NCBI GenBank assembly: GCA_019636835.1
Contig: JAHBWU010000034.1
Location: 1-38,980 of the forward strand
From: Nitrospira sp.
GTDB lineage: Bacteria; Nitrospirota; Nitrospiria; Nitrospirales; Nitrospiraceae
Direction of reading: 5' to 3'
DNA: 38,980 nt
In this document: positions 25,673 through 33,774 of the stretch, in pieces
How positions within the stretch are numbered: position 1 is the first letter of the stretch
How the letters are laid out: every line of letters starts with the position of its first letter
Program-made: the position numbers and the translations under genes
The notes under the pieces: generated by a model
Databases searched by the model: none
What the model was told of the DNA's origin: nothing
What the model saw: the letters and a program-made list of their open reading frames with translations, nothing else

Positions 25673-26521
25673 CTACGGCATTTGGAATCGTCTCTCCTTC
25701 GACGACTCCTGACCCAGCTGCGATGGGTTTTGCGGCATATCCTCCGCCGATTGCCCGGATTGCTCTGATTCCTCACTGGACTGGAGAATCGGAGCGGCCG
25801 GGGTCTGTTCAAGAATGACGACTTCAACTCGACGATTCTTTGCCCTCTGTTCCGCGTCCGAATTGGCCGTCACGGGCCTGGTATCGGCATGCCCCACGGC
25901 CGCCAAGTGATCCGCCGGTACTCCGTAGAGCTCCGACAGCACCCGCACAACCATCACCGCACGAGCGGCCGACAATTCCCAATTGGAAGGAAATAGTGCC
26001 GTCCGGATGGGAACATTATCCGTATGCCCTTCGATGCGGGCATGCCGGTTCATTTCCAGGATAGCTCCGCCCAATCCTTCGAGAAAAGGAAGAGCTTCCG
26101 TTCTCACAGTCGCTTCTCCACTGTTAAACAATAGGCGATCGGGAATCGTAATGACGATGTCTCCATTGATCGTCTGCACGACGGTGACGAACGCCACCAT
26201 GTCTTTCAGTTGCTTATCCTTAATGACTTGGGTCAGTTGGCGGATACGGCGAATCGTGATTTCCTTGGCGTCGGTCGGATTCCTCCCCTGCAACGCCGGT
26301 TTTGCTTCCCCGACGTTGATTATCTGGTTCGCACCCGACTGGTTGGCGAGTGGATTCAGCGCCGCCTTGATCGATTCGCTGACGGTACGATACTTTCCGA
26401 TGTTGATCGATGAGATCGAATACATCACGACGAAGAATGCAAACAGCAAGGTGATGAAATCGGCATACGAAACCAGCCATCGCTCATGATTTTCGTGTTC
26501 TTCGTGTTTGTGCTTGGCCAT
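25673..26521 (-). CDS. motB: Flagellar motor stator protein MotB
   Basis: Stator subunit that anchors the stator to peptidoglycan and supplies the ion-carrying Asp. The N-terminus is RWLVSYADFITLLFAFFVVM, one membrane helix with the critical Asp in the YADF motif. It is followed by a plug/linker region and an OmpA-like peptidoglycan-binding domain (about 130-250, with IEGHTDNVPIRT and NRRVEVVIL). A 30-residue acidic tail (SSEESEQSGQSAEDMP) follows. The 282-residue length is normal. It is 95 bases downstream of motA. Proton versus sodium coupling cannot be decided safely from the sequence. Confidence 0.95.
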   Translation of the reverse strand: MAKHKHEEHENHERWLVSYADFITLLFAFFVVMYSISSINIGKYRTVSESIKAALNPLANQSGANQIINVGEAKPALQGRNPTDAKEITIRRIRQLTQVIKDKQLKDMVAFVTVVQTINGDIVITIPDRLLFNSGEATVRTEALPFLEGLGGAILEMNRHARIEGHTDNVPIRTALFPSNWELSAARAVMVVRVLSELYGVPADHLAAVGHADTRPVTANSDAEQRAKNRRVEVVILEQTPAAPILQSSEESEQSGQSAEDMPQNPSQLGQESSKERRFQMP

Positions 26522-26616
26522 TTACGATCGTGAAACGTCAAACGTGAACCGTGGTCCGTGAAGAGCAATGCGTCCGAATCCGGAGGCGAGATACGCTTCA
26601 CGAGATACGAACGACA

Positions 26617-27387
26617 TCATTTTTTGATCTCCTTGATCCGTTCGCTGTGTGGAAGAACACTCTCCAACTTTTCCTGCAGCAACCGAGGATTTTCGCCATG
26701 CGCAAGTCCGACAAGTCCCATGATGATCAGGTTGCGGGCCCCCGTTTCCTCTTTCAGCTTCAGCTTGATCTTGTTGGCAAGAGGAAGAAGGAAGAGGTTC
26801 GCCGCGCCTACGCCGTAGATCGTGGCGACGAACGCGACCGCGATCCCGCTGCCCAGCTTCGAAGGATCGGCGAGATTTTCCATCACGTGAATCAACCCCA
26901 GCACCGCGCCGAGGATGCCGACGGTTGGGGCATACCCTCCGGCTGCTTCCCAGACCTTGGCCGCCATCACGCCTTGTTCCTCATGGTGCTCCACTTCGAT
27001 CTCGAGAATCTCGTGCACGGCTTTCGGCTCGGTGCCGTCGACGATCAACTGAATCCCTTTCTTCATGAAGGGATCTTTGATGTCTTTCAGTTTTCCCTCG
27101 AGCGCTAACAACCCCTGTTTTCGAGAGAGATTTGCGAGATCCAAGATCAGCTTGATCGTTCCCTTATTGTCAATATGGGATCCGGAAAACGCCAACGATA
27201 GGGCGCCGACCGCCTTGATGACGACCGGCAGCGGATTCTGGATGCAGATCGCTCCGGCGGTTCCGCCGATCACGATGATAAAGGCGGTCAGCTGCAGGAT
27301 GGAACCCACATGGCCGCCTTCCAGCACCTGTCCCCCGAGGATGGAACCCAACGCGATCACCATCCCGAGTATTGTCGCAATATCCAT
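26617..27387 (-). CDS. motA: Flagellar motor stator protein MotA
   Basis: Inner-membrane stator subunit of 256 residues, the short MotA/PomA type. Four membrane segments are visible: about 2-20, 28-48, 150-170 and 180-203. The loop between the second and third carries the charged patch that meets the rotor (LSRKQGLLALEGKLKDIKD). The conserved proline-bearing segments GGYAPTVGILGAVLGLI and VAFVATIYGVGAANL are present. It precedes motB, with which it forms the stator complex, and follows cheZ by 12 bases. Confidence 0.95.
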   Translation of the reverse strand: MDIATILGMVIALGSILGGQVLEGGHVGSILQLTAFIIVIGGTAGAICIQNPLPVVIKAVGALSLAFSGSHIDNKGTIKLILDLANLSRKQGLLALEGKLKDIKDPFMKKGIQLIVDGTEPKAVHEILEIEVEHHEEQGVMAAKVWEAAGGYAPTVGILGAVLGLIHVMENLADPSKLGSGIAVAFVATIYGVGAANLFLLPLANKIKLKLKEETGARNLIIMGLVGLAHGENPRLLQEKLESVLPHSERIKEIKK

Positions 27388-27399
27388 TGTGCGGACACC

Positions 27400-27987
27400 T
27401 CATTTGAACCCGAATTGAGCCAGGATGTCGTCGGCGACCTTCTGTTTCATAGCCGTCGTTTTCGATTCCTCGAGTTGTTTCAGTATGTACCCTGCTGTGC
27501 CCGTGTCATGTGTCGCCTCGCTGCTTTCCTGTAATCCGAACACGACAACAAGCTCCATCAGCTTCCCCTGCACGTCGTCGAGGATTGCAACCAGTTTCTT
27601 CACCCGCTGAGCCACCAAATCTTGGAAGGATAGGGCGGTCATGATCTCCGTCAGACATTTTCCGTTCTGCGCCAGAACGGAGGTCACGTTCCCCAGACGT
27701 CCCGCTAGGGTCGCGCAATCCATCGCCCGTAGAATCTCGCCGACGGCGGAGAGATCTTTGGCGATCTGCCCATGATGATCTTGGATCATCTCCGTCAAAC
27801 GCATAACTTCAAGCGTACCATCCTCCGTCATCTTGCTCAGGTCGCTCAAATGGGAAGCAGCGGCTGGAAGCTGAGAGCTGCTGGACATGATCTGAGGGCT
27901 GGCCGCCGAGATGGCTTTCATCGCGCTGTCGACGAAACGGGCCAAGGCCCCGAGTTCCTCGTATAATTTATGTTCTTGGTTGTGCAC
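27400..27987 (-). CDS. cheZ: Chemotaxis phosphatase CheZ
   Basis: Accelerates dephosphorylation of CheY-P. The core helix has LSFQDLVAQRVKKLVAIL, where Asp and Gln of Q-D-L-x-x-Q are the catalytic pair. The protein ends DDILAQFGFK, a close match to the CheY-binding C-terminal helix of enterobacterial CheZ. Length is about 195 residues. I chose the GTG at 27987 because GGAGAGGGG lies just upstream; a GTG at 28014 would add nine residues but has no ribosome binding site. It lies 45 bases downstream of cheY and upstream of motA. Confidence 0.9.
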   Translation of the reverse strand: MHNQEHKLYEELGALARFVDSAMKAISAASPQIMSSSSQLPAAASHLSDLSKMTEDGTLEVMRLTEMIQDHHGQIAKDLSAVGEILRAMDCATLAGRLGNVTSVLAQNGKCLTEIMTALSFQDLVAQRVKKLVAILDDVQGKLMELVVVFGLQESSEATHDTGTAGYILKQLEESKTTAMKQKVADDILAQFGFK

Positions 27988-28032
27988 GGCCCCTCTCCAT
28001 TCGGGTGTGAGCACGGATTTACTTGGTCACGG

Positions 28033-28413
28033 CTACTTGAAAATCTTCGCGATCTTTTCTTGCAAGGTCTCGGCTGTAAACGGCTTGACGATATAGTTGC
28101 TGACGCCTGCTTGCACCGCCTCGATCAAGTTGCTTTGTTGCGCCTCGGCCGTCACCATTAAGACGGGCGTTGTTTTGAGCTTCTCGTCCGCTCGGATCGC
28201 ACGGAGCATGTCGATGCCCGTCATGACCGGCATGTTCCAGTCAGACACGACAAAGCCATATGTGTCTATCCGCAGCTTCTGGAGCGCTTCCTGTCCGTTT
28301 TCCGCTTCGTCTACATTGGCGAATCCCAATTGCTTCAGGATATTCTTGACGATTCTCCTCATCGTCACCATGTCATCGACCACGAGGATTTTCATGTTTG
28401 CATCGGCTGGCAT
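28033..28413 (-). CDS. cheY: Motor-type response regulator CheY
   Basis: A 126-residue single receiver, very similar in pattern to enterobacterial Che[20 protein letters not shown], phospho-Asp in [10 protein letters not shown], Thr in MVTAEA and Lys in VKPFTAE. These features, including the S-D-W-N-M-P signature, are typical of the regulator that binds FliM and changes flagellar rotation. A strong AGGAGG ribosome binding site fixes the start. It is followed by cheZ, motA and motB, so a motor-proximal role is likely. It differs clearly from the CheY encoded at 24065-24436. Confidence 0.95.
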   Translation of the reverse strand: MPADANMKILVVDDMVTMRRIVKNILKQLGFANVDEAENGQEALQKLRIDTYGFVVSDWNMPVMTGIDMLRAIRADEKLKTTPVLMVTAEAQQSNLIEAVQAGVSNYIVKPFTAETLQEKIAKIFK

Positions 28414-28720
28414 AACGCCTCCTTGTTCTTACCCTGCCGTCACAGCGACGATGACCGACGGTCTTGTCCATGATGAAATAATCCGAACATTTCCACGGCC
28501 CGACGCTTCGTCGGATATCGGCACATTCGCCGAGCGACCTGAGCCGCAAAGACTCGATCCGTTGCCGACTTCACCGCATGGGTGGGGAATGCTGACGTGC
28601 GTGGAGAAGGGTTTGTCCCCCGGAAGCCCGTCGCCGGTAGGATCATGCCGCTACTCATGACCTCGGCTCCTTGCCGGCTGAGTCATTCTGCCGATGAACC
28701 GGACAGCAACTCACAGGTCT
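28414..28720. other. Intergenic region upstream of cheY
   Basis: 307 bases without a supported gene. It contains a possible FliA-like promoter (28515-28542) and, next to its -10, a short hairpin (CCGACG and CGTCGG with a 3-base loop, 28500-28514). A 72-codon minus-strand frame at 28440-28658 lacks recognisable motifs. Confidence 0.4.
28515..28542 (-). promoter_or_regulatory. Possible FliA-like promoter for cheY-cheZ-motA-motB
   Basis: Read on the minus strand: TCAGGTCG, a 12-base spacer, then GCCGATAT. The -10 is 7 of 8 to the FliA consensus, but the -35 is only 4 of 8, although it resembles the -35 of the other FliA-like sites here. It lies about 100 bases before the cheY start. Confidence 0.4.
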
Positions 28721-28951
28721 CTAGCCTTGCCGAGACCGACCATGCATCCATTCATGGATATCACGGCGAAGGAAGCGCCAATGTTTTCCGATTTTTGACG
28801 CTGGCAGTTCACCAACTCGGGCGAGCTTATAGACGGTGGACTTCGGTACCCGGAGGAACCGAGCCACCTCCATCACGGTCAGAATTTCCCTCTCCCGTGC
28901 GGTGGCCTCCTCGGCCTGGATCGCTGTTGCTGTAGATACTTCATTATTCAT
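28721..28951 (-). CDS. Small excisionase-type helix-turn-helix protein
   Basis: A short DNA-binding protein of the excisionase/MerR-like HTH_17 class. The motif is LTVMEVARFLRVPKSTVYKL followed by ARVGELPASKIGKHWRF, the usual helix-turn-helix and wing with G-K-x-W-R-F, then RRDIHEWM. This domain covers nearly the whole protein. I give the ATG at 28951 (76 residues); a GTG at 28993 would give 90. Neither has a good ribosome binding site. It is transcribed divergently from the FlhG-like gene, 176 bases away, and no integrase or phage gene is nearby. A regulator of the flagellar genes is possible but not shown. Confidence 0.8.
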   Translation of the reverse strand: MNNEVSTATAIQAEEATAREREILTVMEVARFLRVPKSTVYKLARVGELPASKIGKHWRFLRRDIHEWMHGRSRQG

Positions 28952-29127
28952 GACGACTGAGGTATCGGCGTGGCGGTTCCAAAACTTGAGCACCCGATAG
29001 GGACGGATCTCGGCCTACGACCGTATTTTCTTCCCATTCCTCTCGGATGGATGACGTCCTTCATATTTCTCAGCGACTGACCGACAAAGGATGTGCACCG
29101 AACCCAAACCGATAGGAACTCAACTCA

Positions 29128-30027
29128 ATGGCATGTGTGATCTCGGTCGCATCCGGAAAAGGTGGCGTCGGGAAAAGTGTGGTTTCGGCCAACCTAGCGC
29201 TCGTCTTGGCACGGAAGGGGAAGCAGGTGGTGCTCGCAGACCTCGACGTCGGCGGTGCCGACGCGCATGTGCTGGTCGGCCTCCTCAACCCGCCGATCAC
29301 CCTGACGGACTTCCTCAACCGTCGAATCGAGCACCTGGACGATCTGGCTCAATGTCTCTCTATTCACCCGAACTTGCGGATCATTCCCGGCACCGGCGAT
29401 ACGTTGGCAACAGCCAACATGGCTTATGCACAGAAAAGGCGCCTGATCCGGAATTTTCAGAATGTCCGCGCGGACGTGATCATCGTCGATATCGGAGCAG
29501 GAGCGAGCTATCATACGCTCGATTTTTTTCTGATGGCCGACCATCATGTTGCGGTTGCAACACCGGACCCGACCTCCGTCCTGGATCTCTACCGGTTCAT
29601 CAAGCTGGCGGCGATTCGTCGTGTCTTGTCGATGTTCATGATGCAGGATGTCATGGCGGAGGGACTTGCGAATCGAGACTACAGCAGTGTGGAAGAGGTG
29701 TTGGACGTTGCGGGCAAGACCGACGAATCTGGTCGGGCGTTTGCTGAAACCACTCTGCGAGATTTTCAGCCATCCCTCGTCCTCAATCGCGTGTCGGGAC
29801 GTGCCCGCGTCAATGTACCGCAGCTCAAGAAGTTGCTCAAGGAGTATGTTGGCGGTGACCTAACCTTATTGGGTGAAATTCCAGAAGACCCTGCGATGGA
29901 ACAAGCGGTACGCGCCTATGTCCCGGTGGTTCAGCACGCTCCATCGTCTCCTGCTGCTGTCGCACTCGCGAAAACCGCCGATGCCCTGGCACAACTGCTT
30001 CGCGACGCATCGACGCAAGCGGCTTGA
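29128..30027 (+). CDS. flhG: FlhG/MinD-family ATPase
   Basis: ParA/MinD-type P-loop ATPase, probably the FlhG (YlxH/FleN) kind that controls flagellar number and placement. It has the deviant Walker A loop SGKGGVGKS near the N-terminus, LADLDVGGADAHVLVG with the switch I Asp, and the Walker B-like VIIVDIGAGAS. The C-terminal third has the FlhG-like LVLNRVSGRARVNVPQLKK. It starts directly with the P-loop strand and lacks the N-terminal D-Q-A-x-x-L-R helix by which FlhG activates FlhF. A region of about 25 residues (MMQDVMAEGLANRDYSSVEE) before the C-terminal part may be an insertion. The flagellar neighbours support FlhG, but an orphan MinD-like role is possible. Confidence 0.75.
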   Translation: MACVISVASGKGGVGKSVVSANLALVLARKGKQVVLADLDVGGADAHVLVGLLNPPITLTDFLNRRIEHLDDLAQCLSIHPNLRIIPGTGDTLATANMAYAQKRRLIRNFQNVRADVIIVDIGAGASYHTLDFFLMADHHVAVATPDPTSVLDLYRFIKLAAIRRVLSMFMMQDVMAEGLANRDYSSVEEVLDVAGKTDESGRAFAETTLRDFQPSLVLNRVSGRARVNVPQLKKLLKEYVGGDLTLLGEIPEDPAMEQAVRAYVPVVQHAPSSPAAVALAKTADALAQLLRDASTQAA

Positions 30028-30148
30028 TTCGGTCGAACGGCCCACATATTCTCCCCACCGTTTCTCATCATTCGTTGCTTGTTACTCGTAAAGGAACCGC
30101 TCTTCGAACCAGCACGAACCTGGTGCTTCTCCGTTTGGACTCTACTGA

Positions 30149-31192
30149 TCATCGAAGTCCTTGCACGATTACCGCATACCATCCGAGGCCGTCATATTCC
30201 TGGTAGCCGAGAGTTTTCGCATACGCGATCACTTCGTGTTTGTCGTTCACGTAATGACCTCGTTGGCGTCCCTGATGTTGAAGCATGAACGGCACAAGCA
30301 CTCCTTGATGATCGGATGCCGCGATAACGCGCAGCTTGTTATCCAGCAGCATCACGCGGGTGCGTTTCCACGAAGCTTCGGATATCGCCGGTTCTCTCTG
30401 AACAATGGTGCTGGATTGCTCCTCCCAATCAAATACCACCCCCAAAACGCCGATGATCTTTCCATTTGTTTTTCCATCCTTCCGAACGGCAGCGGCGTAC
30501 ACGGCGACCAATTTATCGCCATGGAGTGGATCATGACAAATATCGTCGACCACATACTGGTCACCGTTCGTCGTCGCCATGGCTTTCCGGAACCAGGAGA
30601 CTCTCGTTGCGTCGGTCCCGATTATCCTCGGAAACTTCTCCGGATGTGAACAGGCCATGACTTTGCCGTCGATTCCAACCAATACAAGGTTGAGATACAC
30701 GGAATAAAATCGATTGATCAGGCCGAGTCGTTCGATTGCATGTTGGAGCGCAGTTCCATCTAACGCTTCCAAACCATTGACCAACGCTTCATCCATCGCC
30801 CACCAACGCACGTCGGCGGTGCGTTCATACAGATTGCGTACGATCAACTGCACCAGGGTCTGCGCCATCTCTGATAGACGATCGTGCTCTTTGTCCATGA
30901 ACCGTCGATTCAATTCGCTCGTTTCTTCCCGTATCGAACTGAGTGCCTTGGAGGCGTCGGCGGCTTGCGCGGCAAGATTTTTCACCTCTGTCGCAACCAC
31001 GGCAAACCCTTTCCCGGCCTCACCGGCTCTCGCCGCCTCTATGGTTGCGTTTAACGAAAGAATGTTGATCTCGCTCGTTATTCTTGCGTTCACAAGCCGA
31101 TGATCATCGATCCGTTTTTCAATGTTGCCGATGATTTCTTTGATATTGAGCTGATTCATCAACATCCTCTGGGTTTCCGCAATTCGCACCAC
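30149..31192 (-). CDS. Inverted soluble chemoreceptor: MCP tip followed by Cache-like domain
   Basis: A 347-residue protein with no membrane segment. Residues about 10-95 match the receptor hairpin tip ([20 protein letters not shown], then [17 protein letters not shown]), the region that binds CheW and CheA. A helical linker and a Cache/PAS-like sensor region follow (about 125-345, [41 protein letters not shown]). Normal receptors have the sensor first and the tip last. The signalling part is very short and the usual methylation helices are mostly missing. The start is a GTG at 31192 with a weak ribosome binding site. It lies 46 bases after the PilZ gene at the end of the flagellin operon. 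Cytoplasmic sensing is inferred. Confidence 0.8.
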   Translation of the reverse strand: MVRIAETQRMLMNQLNIKEIIGNIEKRIDDHRLVNARITSEINILSLNATIEAARAGEAGKGFAVVATEVKNLAAQAADASKALSSIREETSELNRRFMDKEHDRLSEMAQTLVQLIVRNLYERTADVRWWAMDEALVNGLEALDGTALQHAIERLGLINRFYSVYLNLVLVGIDGKVMACSHPEKFPRIIGTDATRVSWFRKAMATTNGDQYVVDDICHDPLHGDKLVAVYAAAVRKDGKTNGKIIGVLGVVFDWEEQSSTIVQREPAISEASWKRTRVMLLDNKLRVIAASDHQGVLVPFMLQHQGRQRGHYVNDKHEVIAYAKTLGYQEYDGLGWYAVIVQGLR

Positions 31193-31238
31193 ATGAATTC
31201 TTCAGTAACATCCGTATGTCGACGAACTATTCTTTCTC

Positions 31239-31844
31239 CTAGCTGGGAAGGTTACGGCGCGCACGCAAGCGTTCGGCCTGTGCGTGAAGAATATGGCGGA
31301 TCAGATGTTCCTGATCATCGGCCTTGAGGTCTACGAATTCGGTGGCAATCGCAAACCCTTGTCCGTCCGCCTGAGAGACCGACCGAATCACTTTCGCCCG
31401 TGCCTGGATGAGAATGAACGGCGGAAGAATCAGCTTGATCGCGAGCTGATCACCGGTAGCGAATTCCCGAGGAGAGACGAACCCCACTCCTCCACCGCTC
31501 AGATTGACATCCGTCGGCCGTGCCATGGTGACGCTCGACGGTTGGCTGATTGCTAAAGCATTGAGGATGACTTCAAGCAAATAGTCGACTTTCAGGATCC
31601 ATGGAAGCACCGGTGAGCCGATCAATGACTCGCCTGTGCGCGCGAGCAAATCCGCCGTCGGTTTCGTAACTGCTGCAGAAATCGTCTCTGGAGTGGTACT
31701 GCTCGCCTCGACAGGATCGACGGTTCCCGTCTCGGTCAACAAACGATATTCCATCAGCACACGGTCATCAATTCTGATCCATTCACGCCGTTCATCTGCG
31801 GAATGCTCTGACGGCGATGAAGGTGTCGTGATTGGAAACGTCAT
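31239..31844 (-). CDS. PilZ c-di-GMP effector with helical insertion
   Basis: A 201-residue PilZ-domain protein, predicted to bind cyclic di-GMP. The first motif is ERREWIRID (arginines of R-x-x-x-R) and the second NLSGGGVGF (N/D-x-S-x-x-G). The two are separated by about 85 residues, against roughly 25 in minimal PilZ, with two predicted helices between them (TADLLARTGESL, VDYLLEVILNAL). This matches the tetrameric PilZ type described in Xanthomonas. A C-terminal helix (LIRHILHAQAERLRARR) follows. The start at 31844 is a choice; a GTG at 31874 would overlap the end of the GGDEF gene and add ten residues. The position in the flagellin operon suggests control of motility. Confidence 0.85.
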   Translation of the reverse strand: MTFPITTPSSPSEHSADERREWIRIDDRVLMEYRLLTETGTVDPVEASSTTPETISAAVTKPTADLLARTGESLIGSPVLPWILKVDYLLEVILNALAISQPSSVTMARPTDVNLSGGGVGFVSPREFATGDQLAIKLILPPFILIQARAKVIRSVSQADGQGFAIATEFVDLKADDQEHLIRHILHAQAERLRARRNLPS

Positions 31845-31863
31845 GGTCAAGTCACTTTCGACC

Positions 31864-33018
31864 TTATGCGGCACAACTCAGTGCCATCGCGCAGGCTGAT
31901 CCCTGCGGTTTCGGGGCATGGAAAACCACGCGGTTCCGTCCTTGAGCTTTCGCATCTTTCAGGGCGGCATCGCCGATCATCATCCATTCCGCGATGGAAG
32001 CCACGGTGGTATCTGGAACTGCAGCTAAGCCGATACTTGCCGTGGTACGGACTTGCCCGGCCTCGATCGCAAAGGGGTGTCGTTCGATGCGATTTCGCAA
32101 CCTCTCCGCAAGGGCACGAGCCTGATGCCTATCTGTATGGGGCAGCACGACCGCGAATATGTTGCCTCTGTATCGTCCGGCGATGTCGCTCTCGCGCACC
32201 GTCGCCCGTATCAGATCGGCTGCCGTTTTGATCACGTGATCCCCGATGGTGTAACCGAGACGGTCGTTTACGATCTTGAAGAAATCCAAGTCCAGCAGCA
32301 ACAGGCAGGTCTGCACACCGTAGCGAAACCCGACACTCAACTCCCGCGTCAACACTCCATCGAATGCGCGCGCATTGAGCATCTCCGTGAGTGGGTCGCG
32401 AAGAGCGAGATCTTTCGTTCGCTGATGGCTCTCGGCATGGCGCAGAGCCAGAGACAGAAAAGCGCCGACCGTCTCGAGCGCTTCTCGTTCGCGTTGGGTC
32501 AAGTGATCTTGATCTTTCGGCTGAACGAGGAGAAGACCCGCCTCCTCCGGTCCGAGAGCAAGAGGCACCTCATGTCCAAGGGTGGAATCCTGTTCTTGGA
32601 TGGATTGTTGCGACGCCGGAGGTGGAACGAGATAAAGATGCCCCGAACGGACTACCCGCGAAGAAGAGCGCGATCCAGTACGACGAGCGGAGAATTGGCC
32701 GAGTCTGCGGAGCAAATACCGGCGCACACGCGCTTCTCGTTCTCGATCCTGGTCATCCGACCAGATCCATGCTTGGTCGCGATTTGATCTCGCGATCCCG
32801 ACCACGACGGGATCGACCAGGGGCGGCAATCCTTTCGGCAGAACCTTGATGATCTCTTCTTCGTCAGCCGAGCACGCAAGCGCATCGGCAAGACGATGCA
32901 GCGCGGTAAGCCGATGGTGGAAATGTTGCAGTTCCACTCGAGCCTGTCGCAACTCCTGCGTGACCCGAGACAATTCATCGGATAGGCTGTTCGCGTCGAG
33001 GGGTACCTGCTTGGTCAT
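31864..33018 (-). CDS. GAF-like and degenerate GGDEF protein
   Basis: A 384-residue protein with a coiled coil (10-40), a GAF-like sensor domain (about 40-195) and a GGDEF-fold domain (about 205-370). The fold markers are clear (LLLDLDFFKIVNDRLGY, VRTTASIGLA). The active-site loop, however, reads R-G-N-I-F at 284-288 in place of G-G-D-E-F, so the metal-binding acid and the catalytic Glu are gone. The product-binding I-site R-x-x-D (Arg275, Asp278) is present at the canonical distance. It is therefore probably not a diguanylate cyclase but may bind c-di-GMP. It lies 19 bases after the fliT-like gene and overlaps or adjoins the PilZ gene. Confidence 0.9.
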   Translation of the reverse strand: MTKQVPLDANSLSDELSRVTQELRQARVELQHFHHRLTALHRLADALACSADEEEIIKVLPKGLPPLVDPVVVGIARSNRDQAWIWSDDQDREREARVRRYLLRRLGQFSARRTGSRSSSRVVRSGHLYLVPPPASQQSIQEQDSTLGHEVPLALGPEEAGLLLVQPKDQDHLTQREREALETVGAFLSLALRHAESHQRTKDLALRDPLTEMLNARAFDGVLTRELSVGFRYGVQTCLLLLDLDFFKIVNDRLGYTIGDHVIKTAADLIRATVRESDIAGRYRGNIFAVVLPHTDRHQARALAERLRNRIERHPFAIEAGQVRTTASIGLAAVPDTTVASIAEWMMIGDAALKDAKAQGRNRVVFHAPKPQGSACAMALSCAA

Positions 33019-33037
33019 GACCCGTTCCTGCCCCCTG

Positions 33038-33364
33038 CTACGCCTTCAGGGATACGGTCACAAGATTCGAGGACGGCACCCCAAGTCGCTGATGTAGGCA
33101 TTGAAGCCGCTGCCTGGTCGCCGTCGCTTCACCCAATAGAGACCCCAACACAGCTTGCACGACACGCACATGATCGCGGATCTGTTCATCGAGCTTCAGC
33201 AGATCGCTCGCCTCTCGAACCGGCGTTTGCATGGCCGCCAAGAGGGTACCGCGCTCGCGATAACATTGAGCAACGGCGTCCCATCGTCCAAGCTTGGCCG
33301 CCTCCGCAGCAGCTTTCGTAAGCCGCACGATGTCGGCCCGGCAATGCTCCCCTGTGGAATTCAT
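33038..33364 (-). CDS. fliT: FliT-like flagellar chaperone
   Basis: A 108-residue, mostly helical protein encoded directly after fliS. Its amphipathic helices (VRLTKAAAEAAKLGRWDAV and LLKLDEQIRDHVRVV) and its position after fliD and fliS fit the FliT class of export chaperones for the cap protein FliD. Sequence identity to known FliT cannot be judged by eye, since the family is weakly conserved. The start at 33364 overlaps the fliS stop by ATGA; starting at 33433 would run 69 bases into fliS. Confidence 0.6.
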   Translation of the reverse strand: MNSTGEHCRADIVRLTKAAAEAAKLGRWDAVAQCYRERGTLLAAMQTPVREASDLLKLDEQIRDHVRVVQAVLGSLLGEATATRQRLQCLHQRLGVPSSNLVTVSLKA

Positions 33365-33753
33365 CGTACACTTGCCATAGAAGTCTGCTGCGCCGCGATT
33401 TCTCGCCACCCCTCGCGAAGCGTCGTCAGGCAACGCAGGGGGCCATCGAGATGGCGCACATCATTGCGTGCATTGGCCGTGACCAGTTCACTGAGCATGT
33501 ACTCGTAGAGACGGTGCAGCGAGCGCGCGATCTCACCGCCTTGTTCGAAATCGAGCACACTGTTGAGTTCTCCGATGATGGAAATGGCTCGTCCGAGGAA
33601 GCGGCCTTTTTCTTTGGGATTGCGGGCCTCGATGCCGGCTCGGGCCAGTTCAATCGATTGGATGGCCGCGTCGTAGAGCAACACGACGATTTGGACTCTG
33701 GATGAAGTGATTACCTGTGTCTGCTGATATTGGTTCGTGTATTGAGTGAGCAT
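33361..33753 (-). CDS. fliS: Flagellin export chaperone FliS
   Basis: Cytoplasmic chaperone that keeps flagellin unpolymerised until export. The 130-residue protein has the family signature: an N-terminal Y-x-x-x-Q stretch (TQYTNQYQQTQV), LLYDAAIQSIELARAGIE, ISIIGELNSVLDFEQGGEIA and LHRLYEYMLSELVTAN. Length is normal. It follows fliD by 21 bases and overlaps the fliT-like gene by ATGA. Confidence 0.95.
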   Translation of the reverse strand: MLTQYTNQYQQTQVITSSRVQIVVLLYDAAIQSIELARAGIEARNPKEKGRFLGRAISIIGELNSVLDFEQGGEIARSLHRLYEYMLSELVTANARNDVRHLDGPLRCLTTLREGWREIAAQQTSMASVR

Positions 33754-33774
33754 AGGTCCCTTCTTTGGACGGTC

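Noticed and set aside
28440..28658. A 72-codon minus-strand frame upstream of cheY
   Set aside because: No motif or good start signal was found, and it would span the candidate cheY promoter. Composition alone does not support coding.
29108..29115. ACCGATAG on the plus strand just before the FlhG-like gene, identical to a FliA-like -10
   Set aside because: No -35 match lies at 10-13 bases spacing, and it is only 12 bases from the start codon, too close to be its promoter.
30028..30148. Possible bidirectional terminator between the convergent FlhG-like and inverted receptor genes
   Set aside because: Only a 5-base AGCAC/GTGCT pairing without a T-run is visible, too weak to call.
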